Under the pieces are notes generated by a model that did no database searches, was not told the DNA's origin, and worked only from the letters and a program-made list of their open reading frames with translations. Below are positions 19,899-29,134 of a stretch of 47,915 nt of DNA, piece by piece; positions within the stretch are counted from its first letter, which is position 1; each line of letters begins with the position of its first letter. The translations under genes were made by a program, and so were the position numbers. Location of the stretch: NCBI RefSeq assembly GCF_023061185.1, contig NZ_JAKGAK010000023.1, positions 1 through 47,915 of the forward strand. The letters run 5' to 3'. This DNA comes from Chromohalobacter beijerinckii (lineage in GTDB: Bacteria > Pseudomonadota > Gammaproteobacteria > Pseudomonadales > Halomonadaceae).

Positions 19899-20855
19899 AT
19901 GATCGTAGTGACGGGCGGTGCCGGTTTCATCGGCGCCAATCTAGTGAAGGCTCTCAATGCACGCGGCCACGAGGATGTGCTCGTGGTCGACGACCTCTCC
20001 GACGGCACCAAGTTCGTCAATCTCGCCGACTGCACGCTGGGCGACTATCTCGACAAGGATGATTTCCTGGCGCGTGTGAAGGCCGAGCTGCGCGGCGAGC
20101 CGAGCGCCTTGCCGCCGATCGAGGCCATCTTCCACGAAGGGGCCTGTTCGGATACCACCGAGTGGGATGGCAAGTTCATGCTCGAGAACAACTTCGAGTA
20201 TTCCAAGGTGCTGCTGCACTTTTGCCAGCACAAACGCATCCCCTTCCTGTATGCCTCGTCGGCGGCCACCTATGGCGGCAGCGAAGTGTTCGTGGAAGCG
20301 CCGGAGCATGAGAAGCCGCTCAACGTCTACGGCTACTCCAAGCTACTGTTCGACCAGTACGTGCGCGTCCACTGGGAGTCGTTCGACGCTCAGGTGGTGG
20401 GCTTTCGTTATTTCAATGTCTATGGTCCACGCGAGCAGCACAAGGGCAAGATGGCCAGTGTCGCCTATCACCATCACAGCCAGGTGAAGCGCGGCGAGAA
20501 TCCCAAGCTATTCGGTGCCTGGGAAGGCTATGAAGCCGGCATGCAAAGCCGTGACTTCATTTATGTTGGCGACGTGGTGGACGTCAACTTGTGGTGTCTC
20601 GATAACCCCGAGGTGTCGGGCATCTTCAACCTGGGCACCGGCCGTGCCGAACCGTTCAAGGCCATCGCCGAGACGGTGATCGATTATTATCAGACTGGCA
20701 AGATCGACTACATCGCCTTTCCTGAGGAGCTCAAGGGGCGCTATCAGAGTTATACCCGTGCGGATATCTCGCGCCTGCGAGAGGCGGGCTACCCGGCCGA
20801 ATTCAAGACCGTGCGCGAAGGCGTCAGCGCCTACCTGGATTGGTTGAATGGCTGA
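19899..20855 (+). CDS. hldD: ADP-L-glycero-D-manno-heptose 6-epimerase
   Basis: A short-chain dehydrogenase-type epimerase that makes ADP-L-glycero-D-manno-heptose, the donor for LPS inner core. The 318-residue protein opens [19 protein letters not shown] (NAD(P)-binding GGxGFIG) and carries the catalytic YGYSK motif and SSAATYGG. It also has the family motif [20 protein letters not shown]. The ATG at 19899 follows a GAAGGA ribosome site by 10 bp. Its last 8 bp overlap the start of waaF, so the two are translationally coupled. It begins the plus-strand half of the LPS region. Confidence 0.98.
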   Translation: MIVVTGGAGFIGANLVKALNARGHEDVLVVDDLSDGTKFVNLADCTLGDYLDKDDFLARVKAELRGEPSALPPIEAIFHEGACSDTTEWDGKFMLENNFEYSKVLLHFCQHKRIPFLYASSAATYGGSEVFVEAPEHEKPLNVYGYSKLLFDQYVRVHWESFDAQVVGFRYFNVYGPREQHKGKMASVAYHHHSQVKRGENPKLFGAWEGYEAGMQSRDFIYVGDVVDVNLWCLDNPEVSGIFNLGTGRAEPFKAIAETVIDYYQTGKIDYIAFPEELKGRYQSYTRADISRLREAGYPAEFKTVREGVSAYLDWLNG

Positions 20856-21885
20856 CGACAACGCAACCGACGCCGCCCCACGCCTGCTCGTCGTCGGCCC
20901 GTCCTGGGTCGGCGACATGGTCATGGCGCAGAGCCTGTTCATGACGCTCAAAGCGCGCTATCCGGAGGCCTATCTCGGCGTACTGGCCCCGGGCTGGTCG
21001 TTGCCGATTCTGGCGCGCATGCCCGAGGTCGACGAGACCGTCGCGCTGGACGTCAAGCACGGTGAATTCGGTTGGGCCACGCGACGTGATGTGGCGCGCA
21101 CGCTGAAGGGCCGCTTCGACCGGGCGATCGTGTTGCCGCGCTCCTGGAAATCGGCGCTGGTACCGTTCCTGGCCCGCATCCCTGAGCGCTTGGGGTTCCA
21201 GGGTGAGCAGCGCTACGTGGTGCTCAATGCGCGCCGTGAGCTCGATAAAAGCGTGCTGAATCAAACCGTGAAGCGCTTCGTCTCGTTGGGTTTGCCCGAA
21301 GAGGAGGCACAAACCGGGGAGTTTACGATCCCTACGCCGCGTCTCGAGGTGAATGCCGACGAACAACGCCGCCTGCACGAGACGCTAGAGCTCTCGAATC
21401 GTCCCGCCATTGGCATGATGCCGGGCGCCGAGTTTGGTCCGTCCAAGCAGTGGCCGCTAGCGCATTTTCGCACCTTGGCGGAACGCCTGGTGGCCGAGGG
21501 CTTCGAGGTGCGGGTGATGGGTGGTCCCAAGGACGCTGACGCCGGTGAGACGATCAGCCAAGGGCTGGATGGCGTACATAACCTGTGCGGGCGTACCAAG
21601 CTCACCGAGGTGGTGGACCTGCTCGCTGACTGCCAGCAAGTGGTCACCAACGACTCGGGGCTGATGCACGTGGCGGCGGCTGTGGACACGCGCGTGCAGG
21701 CCATTTACGGCTCTTCCTCGCCGGCCTACACGCCGCCTCTGACCGAAAACGCCGAGATCCACGACCTCTACCTGTCATGTTCGCCGTGCTTCGCGCGTGA
21801 CTGCCCGTTGGGGCACACTAATTGTCTGCGTCATCTCGAGCCGGCACGGCTGTTGGCGTCGATTCGGCACGCGGCGCTCAGTTGA
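20848..21885 (+). CDS. waaF: ADP-heptose:LPS heptosyltransferase II (GT9)
   Basis: Transfers the second heptose onto the LPS inner core at the inner membrane. The 345-residue protein has the GT9 opening [19 protein letters not shown] and the [14 protein letters not shown]-type donor region. The C-terminal [12 protein letters not shown] and [12 protein letters not shown] are followed by the family's [17 protein letters not shown] Cys-rich tail, typical of WaaF. It overlaps hldD by 8 bp, and its stop overlaps the convergent OpgB-like gene by 8 bp. Confidence 0.93.
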   Translation: MADDNATDAAPRLLVVGPSWVGDMVMAQSLFMTLKARYPEAYLGVLAPGWSLPILARMPEVDETVALDVKHGEFGWATRRDVARTLKGRFDRAIVLPRSWKSALVPFLARIPERLGFQGEQRYVVLNARRELDKSVLNQTVKRFVSLGLPEEEAQTGEFTIPTPRLEVNADEQRRLHETLELSNRPAIGMMPGAEFGPSKQWPLAHFRTLAERLVAEGFEVRVMGGPKDADAGETISQGLDGVHNLCGRTKLTEVVDLLADCQQVVTNDSGLMHVAAAVDTRVQAIYGSSSPAYTPPLTENAEIHDLYLSCSPCFARDCPLGHTNCLRHLEPARLLASIRHAALS

Positions 21886-23452
21886 CCCCTTTCCACATAT
21901 AGGTTTGCAGTGCGTCTTCTTCCGCCATGTGGCCGTTGATGGTCTCCAGGCCGTATTCTTCGACCAGCGTGGGATCCTTGGCGAATAGTGAGCGTCCCAG
22001 CCCGGCGGCACGTGCGTCCAGTGTGAAGCCCATGGCTTCGAGTACCGTCGGGTAAACATCGACCATCGACCCCTGGCGCCGGATACGCTTCCCGGCAGGG
22101 ACACCCTCGCCAAGCATCATGAAGGTGTTTTCGCGCTCGGCATCGACCAACTGCGGCCACTCAGAGTTCTTCATGCTCAGGTGGTCGCTGGAGATCACCA
22201 CCAGGGTATTGTCGAGCAGACCTTCTTCGTCGAGGCGCTGAAGGAAGCGGCGTACCAGCCAGCCCGTGCATTTCACCGAGTACAGGATATCGACGCCGTC
22301 GAACTTGCCCTGGTTCTCCAGGCATGCCTGAGCCGGGTTGCCGAACGGCGGATGAGCCGCCAGGGTCAGGGCGAACATGGCATAAGGCTGGCGTTCATCA
22401 TTCTCGGCAAGCTTGCGGATACGCTTGGTGGCCATGTCGAGTAGGGTGTCGTCGTAAAGGCCCCAATCGTTGAGGTAATCCGGTGGCGTGACCTGGTCTT
22501 CCAGTTCGTCGCGCCCCAGCGCCCGATCGAAGCCGTGTCCTTCGTAGAACACCTTTTTGCCTGCAAAGCGCGTACTGGCCCCGCCCATGTAGGTGAGGTC
22601 GTATCCCTGGGCATCGAGGATGTCGCCCAGACACTGGGTATGTGGGAGTACCTCCTCGAGTGGCTCGAACTGGTTGTCATGTTTCAACCCGGCGGGGATC
22701 AGCGGCACGCCGCACTGGGTGGCGACCATGCCCGCGGTCGTCCAGCCGGTATTGTCGAGCTGCTTGAGCCCCTCGAAGACGGTGCCGCGTTTGCCGAGCG
22801 CGGCGAGGTCCTCATAGGCGTCGCCGAATGTGTCGCGGTCGGCGTAGGTCCGCTCGGTACTTTCCAAGTAGAGATAGATAAGGTTGGGGCGCGTTTGCGG
22901 TTCGCTTGCAATGCTCGGGACGCGGTAGTGATCGCGCAACCAATCCCCTTCGGTGACCACCGAAGCGCCGCGTTGCGAGAGACCGAACAGCAGCGGATTG
23001 AAGGCCAGCAGAAAGATGGCGCCGACACGCTCCCACAGTCGCCATCGATGATCGGTGCGCACCAGCCAGGTGAAGGCCATGAGCATGATGATGGCGCATA
23101 GGGTGAAAATCACCGCGGCGATGACGCGGCCTTCACCGCCATGCTCGGTCATCCCCGCCTGTAAATGGAAGATCACCGCGCCCAGGTCCACCTTGCCGAA
23201 GCTATCGTCCAGGTACAGGTAAACCCACCATAGAGCCAGCGGGATCGACGACCAGGGCAAGACGCGCCGCGTGCTCGTGCGCTGCGCGGGATGGCCCCAG
23301 CGAAAAAACCACGCGATGGCGACCCAAACCGCTGCGACGGGTAACAAAAACCAGTGACTGATGACGGTCAGCGTGGTGAAGAGATACCCCAGGCATAAGC
23401 CGAGGTAAGTAAGTACGCTCCAGCGGAGAGCGGTGGGGGGCAGCTTCATCAT
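21878..23452 (-). CDS. OpgB/MdoB-like phosphoglycerol transferase (alkaline phosphatase/sulfatase fold)
   Basis: A 524-residue inner-membrane enzyme with about five N-terminal membrane segments (about 10-170) and a periplasmic sulfatase-fold domain (about 190-510). Recognisable active-site pieces are LYLESTERTY (metal Glu), GWTTAGMVATQCGVPL (nucleophile Thr) and ISSDHLSM (Asp-His). These match what I recall of E. coli OpgB, which puts phosphoglycerol on periplasmic glucans. The neighbourhood is LPS genes, so the acceptor could instead be LPS or another envelope glycan. It is the last gene of a minus-strand set after GT9 and GT2. A TTATG/AAGGA ribosome site lies at the start. Confidence 0.75.
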   Translation of the reverse strand: MMKLPPTALRWSVLTYLGLCLGYLFTTLTVISHWFLLPVAAVWVAIAWFFRWGHPAQRTSTRRVLPWSSIPLALWWVYLYLDDSFGKVDLGAVIFHLQAGMTEHGGEGRVIAAVIFTLCAIIMLMAFTWLVRTDHRWRLWERVGAIFLLAFNPLLFGLSQRGASVVTEGDWLRDHYRVPSIASEPQTRPNLIYLYLESTERTYADRDTFGDAYEDLAALGKRGTVFEGLKQLDNTGWTTAGMVATQCGVPLIPAGLKHDNQFEPLEEVLPHTQCLGDILDAQGYDLTYMGGASTRFAGKKVFYEGHGFDRALGRDELEDQVTPPDYLNDWGLYDDTLLDMATKRIRKLAENDERQPYAMFALTLAAHPPFGNPAQACLENQGKFDGVDILYSVKCTGWLVRRFLQRLDEEGLLDNTLVVISSDHLSMKNSEWPQLVDAERENTFMMLGEGVPAGKRIRRQGSMVDVYPTVLEAMGFTLDARAAGLGRSLFAKDPTLVEEYGLETINGHMAEEDALQTYMWKGVN

Positions 23453-23467
23453 AAGAGCGCGTCCTTG

Positions 23468-23495
23468 TCTTTATGACTAGATCTTTATGACTAGA
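23468..23495. repeat. Perfect 14-bp tandem duplication
   Basis: TCTTTATGACTAGA occurs twice head-to-tail in the 70-bp gap between the GT2 gene and the OpgB-like gene. It is AT-rich compared with its surroundings. Confidence 0.9.
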
Positions 23496-23522
23496 GTATG
23501 ACAGCGAAGAAGCCGATCTGAC

Positions 23523-24284
23523 TCATCGTTGCGGCGTTTGTTCGAGTTCGTAGAGCTCGTTGAGCTTGGCGTACTTCATGTAGGCATGAAATGCGGTAGT
23601 CAGCGCGACCGTCATGCCATCCATTCCCTGGAGCATGCCGCCCTTGAAGACCAGTTTGCGCAGCATCGCGTTGACGGCATGCAGCGTCGGGCGCAGTCGC
23701 GAGGGGCGTACACCGCGTTCTTTCATCGCCCAGGCATCGCGGCTGGAGAGCGCATCGATGCGCCGGATCCAGTGCGACATGTCCTCGTAAGTGAAATGTC
23801 GCAGATGTGCCGTGGTGGCCTCGACCTTGGGGGCCTCGACCGAAGAGTGTGCCTTCTTGGGTAGGTAACCGGCAGTGGTGCGGTTGTAAAGACGCACCAC
23901 CGAGTCCGGATAGAAGCCGGCGGCGCGAATCCAATGCCGAGCCACGTAGTTCTTGCGTCGAAAGCTGTAGGCAGTCTGTGGGTCGTCTAAAGCGAGCGAT
24001 TCGATCAGGGTCACGGCGTCGTCGTCGAGGCGCTCGTCGGCATCCACGGCCAGGATCCAGTCGTTCTTGGCAAACGGCACGCCATGCGCCTTTTGTGGTC
24101 CGTCGCCGAGATAGGCCTGCGCGATCACCCGAGCGCCCTCGGCCTCGGCGATGGCCACGGTGTCGTCGGTGCTCAGCGAGTCGACGACGATGACCTCGTC
24201 GCAGACGCGCGACAGCGAACGCACGCAGTCGGCGATGTTGGCTTGCTCGTTGAGGGTGATGACGATTCCGGTCAGCGGTTGCAT
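23523..24284 (-). CDS. Glycosyltransferase family 2, WaaE/KdtX-like
   Basis: A 253-residue single-domain GT2 enzyme. It opens GIVITLNEQANIADCVRSL, has the nucleotide-binding IVVDSLSTDDTV and the metal-binding DADERLDDD, then YVARHWIRAAGFYPDSVVRLYNR, typical of the WaaE/KdtX LPS-core branch. ATG 24284 is chosen because a GAGGAAA ribosome site lies 5-6 bp upstream; it overlaps the preceding GT9 gene by 13 bp, suggesting coupling. It probably adds a hexose to LPS core; donor and acceptor cannot be told from sequence. Confidence 0.82.
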   Translation of the reverse strand: MQPLTGIVITLNEQANIADCVRSLSRVCDEVIVVDSLSTDDTVAIAEAEGARVIAQAYLGDGPQKAHGVPFAKNDWILAVDADERLDDDAVTLIESLALDDPQTAYSFRRKNYVARHWIRAAGFYPDSVVRLYNRTTAGYLPKKAHSSVEAPKVEATTAHLRHFTYEDMSHWIRRIDALSSRDAWAMKERGVRPSRLRPTLHAVNAMLRKLVFKGGMLQGMDGMTVALTTAFHAYMKYAKLNELYELEQTPQR

Positions 24285-25351
24285 GGCGTTTCCTCGGGGG
24301 CCGTTGGCGTTGGCCAAGTGTCGGCAATTTGGCGTGCCACCGCCGCGATGTCGATACGCGACATATCGCTGGCGGCGGCATCATCGGTAGGGGGGCTGAA
24401 GGCCAGGCGGCGTGTCTCGGCATTGCAGGTTTGCCAACGCAGCGGCGTGGCCGAGCGCTTGGCAGGGTAGAAGCCGATCGTGGGTCGGTTGAGTGCCCCG
24501 GCGATGTGCAAGGGCCCAGTCGACCCGGCGACGAAGACATCGGCGACGGCCAAGGTCTCGGCGAAATCGGTCAGACTAGCGCGTGGCGGCATGAGCACTG
24601 CATCGACCTCGCGTGCGTTGAGCGTCTCCACCAAGTGCTGGGCAATGGGCTCTTCGCCAGGACCGTAAGTAACCACCCACTTCGGCTGTGTGGACAGCTT
24701 GGCGCTGATAGCCTGCGCAAGGTCCACGTATTGGGCCACACTGAGGTTGACCGCCGAGCCGCCACTGCCGGGATGCAGAAACCACCAAGGGCGTGTCGAG
24801 GGAAGCGATAGTTCGTCGCTCAGACGTTGACGCTGCGCATCGCGCGTCGCATCGGGCAGCGGCCAGTAAGGCGGCGTCAGCGTCGGCACGTCCTGACCAA
24901 GGGTCTGCAGTAGAGCGGCGGCCAGGTCCTGATTGTAGATGTATTCGGGTTTTTGCGATCGTGACCTACGCTGTTTAATGCGGAAGTTGTAAAATATTTG
25001 AGCCCACTTGGTGGCGGGCGCCATGCGTAAGGAAATACCGGCACGCCACCCTAGCCAGCCGATGCGTGGCGTGGAGAATAGCGTCAGTAAGGCGTCGAAC
25101 TTCCCGGCGCGAAGCTGCCTGAGCAAGTCTTTCTGCTGGTGGCGCGGCGCGACGCCGCCCGGGTCGAGAATCACTTCATCGACCCACGGGCAGGCATGCG
25201 CCAAGGGCGCTGTATAGGTGGGCACCAGCACGGCAACATGGTTGCCGGGATGGGCACTCTTCAGGCAGGCCAAAGCCGGCCAGGCGAGCATGAAGTCGCC
25301 GAGCTTGTCGTTGCGTACCACGAGGATGCGCTTTGGGCGCGACTGGGTCAT
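24272..25351 (-). CDS. Glycosyltransferase family 9 (heptosyltransferase-like)
   Basis: A 359-residue GT9 protein, the family of ADP-heptose:LPS heptosyltransferases. It opens RILVVRNDKLGDFMLAWPAL (the family's phosphate-binding start). It also has WWFLHPGSGGSAVNLSVAQY and the C-terminal donor motif VAGSTGPLHIAGALNRPTIGFYP. The ATG at 25351 gives a typical start; a longer frame to 25432 runs under the divergent GT4 start. It heads the minus-strand trio GT9-GT2-OpgB-like. Likely a third heptosyltransferase, though other sugar donors are possible. Confidence 0.82.
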   Translation of the reverse strand: MTQSRPKRILVVRNDKLGDFMLAWPALACLKSAHPGNHVAVLVPTYTAPLAHACPWVDEVILDPGGVAPRHQQKDLLRQLRAGKFDALLTLFSTPRIGWLGWRAGISLRMAPATKWAQIFYNFRIKQRRSRSQKPEYIYNQDLAAALLQTLGQDVPTLTPPYWPLPDATRDAQRQRLSDELSLPSTRPWWFLHPGSGGSAVNLSVAQYVDLAQAISAKLSTQPKWVVTYGPGEEPIAQHLVETLNAREVDAVLMPPRASLTDFAETLAVADVFVAGSTGPLHIAGALNRPTIGFYPAKRSATPLRWQTCNAETRRLAFSPPTDDAAASDMSRIDIAAVARQIADTWPTPTAPEETPCNR

Positions 25352-25411
25352 CGAGTCTCCTATGCCCGGTGGCGTCGACGCGTGAGTCGAACATTGTCCG
25401 AGGAGCTTGCC

Positions 25412-26539
25412 TTGCAGCACAAGGTCTTGCATATCTGTTTATCCCGCGGCTGGGGCGGGCTGGAAATGTATCCTGCGCGCATTATACCCGAGCTGGCCCG
25501 TCAGGGGTGGCATGCCTACGCCCTGGCGCTCGAGGGAACGCGAGTGGCCCACACGCTGGCTGAGAGTGGCGCGCTCGAAGTGCGTAGTGTGCGCTCACCC
25601 ACGCGCGCGCTGTGGCAACTTCCGATGCTGGTGCGCTGGCTGCGCCGCCGTGACATCCGCGTCGTGCATTGCCACAAGTCGAGTGATCTACGTCTCGGGG
25701 CATTGCTCAAGTGTCTATGCCCAGAATTACGCTTGATCTTCACCGATCACATGGGGGCCACGCGGCCCAAGCATGACCCTTACCACCGCTGGGTTTACCG
25801 GCATGTCGATCGTGTGCTGTCGATCAGCGAGGCAACGCTTTTGCGTAATCGCCAGGCCTTTCCACTGCCCGCATCGCGGATCACCCGACTGTATCTGGGC
25901 ATCGACACAGCGGAGTTTGTTCCTCAGCTTGATGCTACTGAGCGCCGGGCACTACGTGACGCCTTGGGCATTCCGCGCGAGGCGGTGGCGATGGCTCTGC
26001 CCGGACGCCTGACCCCCGGCAAGGGTCAGCAAGTGCTGCTGGATGCCTTTACCCGCCTGTGTGGCGCCGGCGATACGCAATCCCACCTGGTCTTGATCGG
26101 GGGGCTGGAGGCGGACGAGGGCGGCAACCCCACCTTCATCGCTTCCCTGCAACAGCAAGTTCGCGAACAGGGCCTTGATGAGCGTGTCACGTTCACTGGA
26201 TTTCGGCGGGATCTCCCGCGACTCTTCGAGGTGATGGATATCGTCTGCGTGCCATCGCGCAACGAGGCCTTCGGGCTCACGGTGATCGAGGCGATGGCGG
26301 CGGGCAAGGCGGTGGTGGGCGCCGACAGCGGTGCGATTCCCGAGCTGATAGGGTGTGAAGGCGGGCGGCTTGCTGACCCGCAAGACCCGGCGGCCTGGGC
26401 GGCGACCCTCGGCGAGCTACGCGATGCCCCCGCACTGCGCGAACGCCTTGGCGCCAACGCCTGCCGCTTCGTCAATGCACGCTTCACGCTGGCCCGACAT
26501 GTGTCCGGGCTGTGCGACATTTACGCGGATGCCGCATAG
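25412..26539 (+). CDS. Glycosyltransferase family 4 (group 1)
   Basis: A 375-residue GT-B enzyme. The start is TTG at 25412 with GAGGAG 6-7 bp upstream; GTG at 25382 in the same frame is an alternative, and the frame back to 25139 is antisense shadow of the GT9 gene. Family features are the N-terminal LHICLSRGWGGLEMYPARI, LPGRLTPGKGQQVLLDAF, and the C-terminal E-x7-E motif in PSRNEAFGLTVIEAMAAGKAVVGADSG. It diverges from the GT9 gene with only 60 bp between. It probably works in LPS core or O-chain assembly; specificity unknown. Confidence 0.85.
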   Translation: MQHKVLHICLSRGWGGLEMYPARIIPELARQGWHAYALALEGTRVAHTLAESGALEVRSVRSPTRALWQLPMLVRWLRRRDIRVVHCHKSSDLRLGALLKCLCPELRLIFTDHMGATRPKHDPYHRWVYRHVDRVLSISEATLLRNRQAFPLPASRITRLYLGIDTAEFVPQLDATERRALRDALGIPREAVAMALPGRLTPGKGQQVLLDAFTRLCGAGDTQSHLVLIGGLEADEGGNPTFIASLQQQVREQGLDERVTFTGFRRDLPRLFEVMDIVCVPSRNEAFGLTVIEAMAAGKAVVGADSGAIPELIGCEGGRLADPQDPAAWAATLGELRDAPALRERLGANACRFVNARFTLARHVSGLCDIYADAA

Positions 26540-26556
26540 TCGAGACGGCAGAACCT

Positions 26557-28398
26557 CTAACGATAGAACTTACGGAACCACTGCATCGCGTCGAACACCG
26601 CCGGCGAGAACTCGGCGTCCTCGATCGGGTCGAGTTGGCGATCGACGATCTCCCACTGACCGGTGCCATCGACCACGGTGATGCGATTCGGCTCGATGAT
26701 GCCGTAGTCGATGTAGCTGCTGGATTGCACCCAGGGATGATCGATGCCGGGCTTCAGCAGATCCTTGCCCATGGCATAGTCGGAGAGCGGATTGCTGCAT
26801 CCCAACGCGTGGCGCATCAGCATGGGTGCCACGTCGAGGTGACTGGTCATGCCCGCGACCTCGCCCGGTGCGACGCCGGGGCCGTTGACGAGCATCGGTA
26901 CGCGGGTCTGCGGTGAGGCGAAGTGGCCGTTGTGGCCCCAATAGTTCTTGTCGAAATCGTTGAACGACTGGCCGTGATCGGATGTGACCACCAGCAGGGT
27001 CTCGTCCCATTCGCCTTTGGCCTTGAGGTCGTCGATCACACGACCGAGCAGCTCGTCATCGTAGTGCACGGCATTGCGATGGCGATTGAAGTAGAGTATC
27101 GGATCGGTATCGGGACCTAGCTCGAGGTAATCCATGTCCTGCACTGACGGCTGGAAGGGCTGGTCGGCGTCGGCCGGGACGTCATAGCCGTGGGGCGCGT
27201 CGTAGAACAGCATGCCGAACCACGGCGTGGCGTCCTGCCGTTCCTGTCGGTCGAGCCAGTGTATCCAATCCTCGGTCATCTGTCGGTCCCGGGTTGCGGG
27301 CGAGTCCCCCTGCGTATCCATCCGCAGTGACTCGACCGACGAGAAAATCGTGCGATCGAAACCGACACTGCTGAGGCTGGCCGAGGAGAAGATGCCTAGC
27401 GAGTAGTCCTGCTCCTGTAGCTGGGTGATCAGCAAGGGCGGCGTCTGAGTGTCGTCCAGATAAGCGTAGTAATTGCCAGTGAGACCGTAGAACAAGCTCA
27501 TGGCGCCATTTCGGGTCGCGTTACCGCCGCTGTAATGATTCAGATAGCGGCGTCCGTTCTCGTTCAATGCGGCATAGAGGTTCGGCGTGTTTTGAGGCCC
27601 GTATTCGTCGGCGCGCCACGAGTCGATCAATACCACCATGACATTGGCGGCGTCATCGGGCTGGCAACTGAGCGGGTTCTTGGGCCAGTCGAGATTTTGT
27701 GCCTGCTGGGCCTCGATGTTGGCTTTCGCGGCTCGGGCGGCGCGGGGATCGAGCCAGCCGTGATCCGCCATGAAGTCTTTGGCGGTGGTGGGAAACAGCA
27801 GTGGATAGACGCCGACCTGCTGGGTCACGCTACGCATATAGCGTGCGTCGGCGACGATATGCAGCGCATGGCTGCCTACCAGAGTCAGCAGTACCACGCC
27901 GCACGCCGCGCCGACCGGCAGGCGGCGACCTCTTCCCCCTGAGATCACGCGCTGGGCGAGCCAGCCTTCCAATGCCAGCGCCACCAGCACACAGCCGGTC
28001 ACCACCAACCAGGTCGAGGTCGTGAAACTGAAAATTTCGCCATTCTTGTCGTTCAGAAACAGCGAGACCATGAAGTAGTTTACGTGGAAGCGGTACTGGG
28101 CGTAGACCACGGTATCCAGTAACAGCGCACATAGCCCGAGTGCGCCTAATAGCGCCGCTGGCAGCCATAGCCAGCGGGCCTTCAACACTAGCGACAACAG
28201 GCCCAGCGGCAACCAGGCGATCAATACCAGCATGCCGAAATGACCGATCCAGGTCAGGATCAGATACGCCACTCCCATGGCATCGTCGGGGATCGCGAGG
28301 TAGGGCACATAACGCAGGGCGATCAGCCAGACGAGCGGGAGTTGCAGCAGCGCAAAAATCAGGGTATTGCGCCAACGGCGCCTCAGCGTATCTTGCAT
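26557..28398 (-). CDS. PbgA/YejM/LapC-like inner-membrane protein (DUF3413 plus sulfatase fold)
   Basis: A 613-residue protein with five membrane segments followed by a periplasmic sulfatase-fold domain. The membrane half (HFGMLVLIAWLPLGLL, YAQYRFHVNYFMVSL) and the linker (SHALHIVADARYMRSVTQQ, LFPTTAKDFMADHGWLD) match my recollection of E. coli YejM. YejM senses LPS and restrains LpxC degradation through LapB. Unlike E. coli YejM, the domain here keeps metal-site residues: D in VLIDSWRAD, T in GNATRNG, DH in TSDHGQ, and H in HNGHFA. ATG 28398 has AAGGTGA upstream; the frame extends to 28473. It follows kdkA by 10 bp. Confidence 0.85.
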   Translation of the reverse strand: MQDTLRRRWRNTLIFALLQLPLVWLIALRYVPYLAIPDDAMGVAYLILTWIGHFGMLVLIAWLPLGLLSLVLKARWLWLPAALLGALGLCALLLDTVVYAQYRFHVNYFMVSLFLNDKNGEIFSFTTSTWLVVTGCVLVALALEGWLAQRVISGGRGRRLPVGAACGVVLLTLVGSHALHIVADARYMRSVTQQVGVYPLLFPTTAKDFMADHGWLDPRAARAAKANIEAQQAQNLDWPKNPLSCQPDDAANVMVVLIDSWRADEYGPQNTPNLYAALNENGRRYLNHYSGGNATRNGAMSLFYGLTGNYYAYLDDTQTPPLLITQLQEQDYSLGIFSSASLSSVGFDRTIFSSVESLRMDTQGDSPATRDRQMTEDWIHWLDRQERQDATPWFGMLFYDAPHGYDVPADADQPFQPSVQDMDYLELGPDTDPILYFNRHRNAVHYDDELLGRVIDDLKAKGEWDETLLVVTSDHGQSFNDFDKNYWGHNGHFASPQTRVPMLVNGPGVAPGEVAGMTSHLDVAPMLMRHALGCSNPLSDYAMGKDLLKPGIDHPWVQSSSYIDYGIIEPNRITVVDGTGQWEIVDRQLDPIEDAEFSPAVFDAMQWFRKFYR

Positions 28399-28408
28399 GC
28401 AGGTCACC

Positions 28409-29134
28409 TTATTGTGAGTCACCGGGAGCGTGTCGATAACCATCGACAATAGCGGCAAAAGCGTGTTCCGCATTGGCGGGCGAAAAACGAACGAGCGAGC
28501 GCTTGAGGCGCGCCAGGTTGCTCTCTTGCCAACGCCCCGGGGCGCGCAACCGGCAGCGGTCGAAGTCGATCAGCCAGACGCAGTCATCGGCGTCGACGAG
28601 CAGGTTGCGGGCGTTGAGGTCGACATGGTCGAGCCCGGCGTCGTGAAAACGGCGCACGGTATGGCCGACCCGCTTCAGAAGGGTGGGCGTCGCCGTCGGC
28701 AGTCGTTCGGCCAAAGCCGTGACATCGGGAATCAGCCGCGTGATCAGCGTGGCGGTGTAGCTGGGGCCGTGTCGCCACACGCCAGCGGCCACCGGCGCGG
28801 GCACGGGTAGGCCACGCTGCTTGAGTTCGGCGGTCAGGCGCATCTCGCGAAAGGCGCGGGTGCGCTCGAGCCCGGTCCACACATAGCGCGCGTCGCTGAG
28901 CCGGGCGATCAGGCCACCGCGTCGGTAGGGCCGCAGCGCCCAGCGCTCCTCGCCGTAGGCGAGGAAAAGACTCGCCCCACGCCCCGGTGCTTCGCCGAGT
29001 ACGGCGTCGCGCTCGCGCCAGAAGTCCGGGCTTAGCCAGCGCGGGTCGATTTGTGGCTCTTGGCCGGCGTCACATAGAATGTCGGCATCATATAGAATGA
29101 ATGCCTGTCCTGTTTGGAATGTTGCCAACCGCAT
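28409..29134 (-). CDS. kdkA: 3-deoxy-D-manno-octulosonic acid (Kdo) kinase
   Basis: Phosphorylates Kdo of LPS inner core, as first shown in Haemophilus-type mono-Kdo LPS. The 241-residue protein has LRPYRRGGLIARL and WTGLERTRAFREM, typical of KdkA. Its kinase core is HVDLNARNLLVD (catalytic loop) with WLIDFDRCRL (metal Asp). ATG 29134 with AGAGGA upstream gives the usual N terminus. Its start codon shares the CATG at 29132-29135 with the divergent GT9 gene. It is the first gene of a pair with the PbgA-like gene. Confidence 0.92.
   Translation of the reverse strand: MRLATFQTGQAFILYDADILCDAGQEPQIDPRWLSPDFWRERDAVLGEAPGRGASLFLAYGEERWALRPYRRGGLIARLSDARYVWTGLERTRAFREMRLTAELKQRGLPVPAPVAAGVWRHGPSYTATLITRLIPDVTALAERLPTATPTLLKRVGHTVRRFHDAGLDHVDLNARNLLVDADDCVWLIDFDRCRLRAPGRWQESNLARLKRSLVRFSPANAEHAFAAIVDGYRHAPGDSQ
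29051..29080 (+). promoter_or_regulatory. Possible promoter for the GT9-hldE-waaA genes, inside kdkA
   Basis: TTGTGG at 29051-29056 and TAGAAT at 29075-29080 are 18 bp apart. They lie within the kdkA coding region, as must be the case because the divergent genes leave no gap. A second TAGAAT at 29093-29098 lacks a good -35. Confidence 0.35.
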
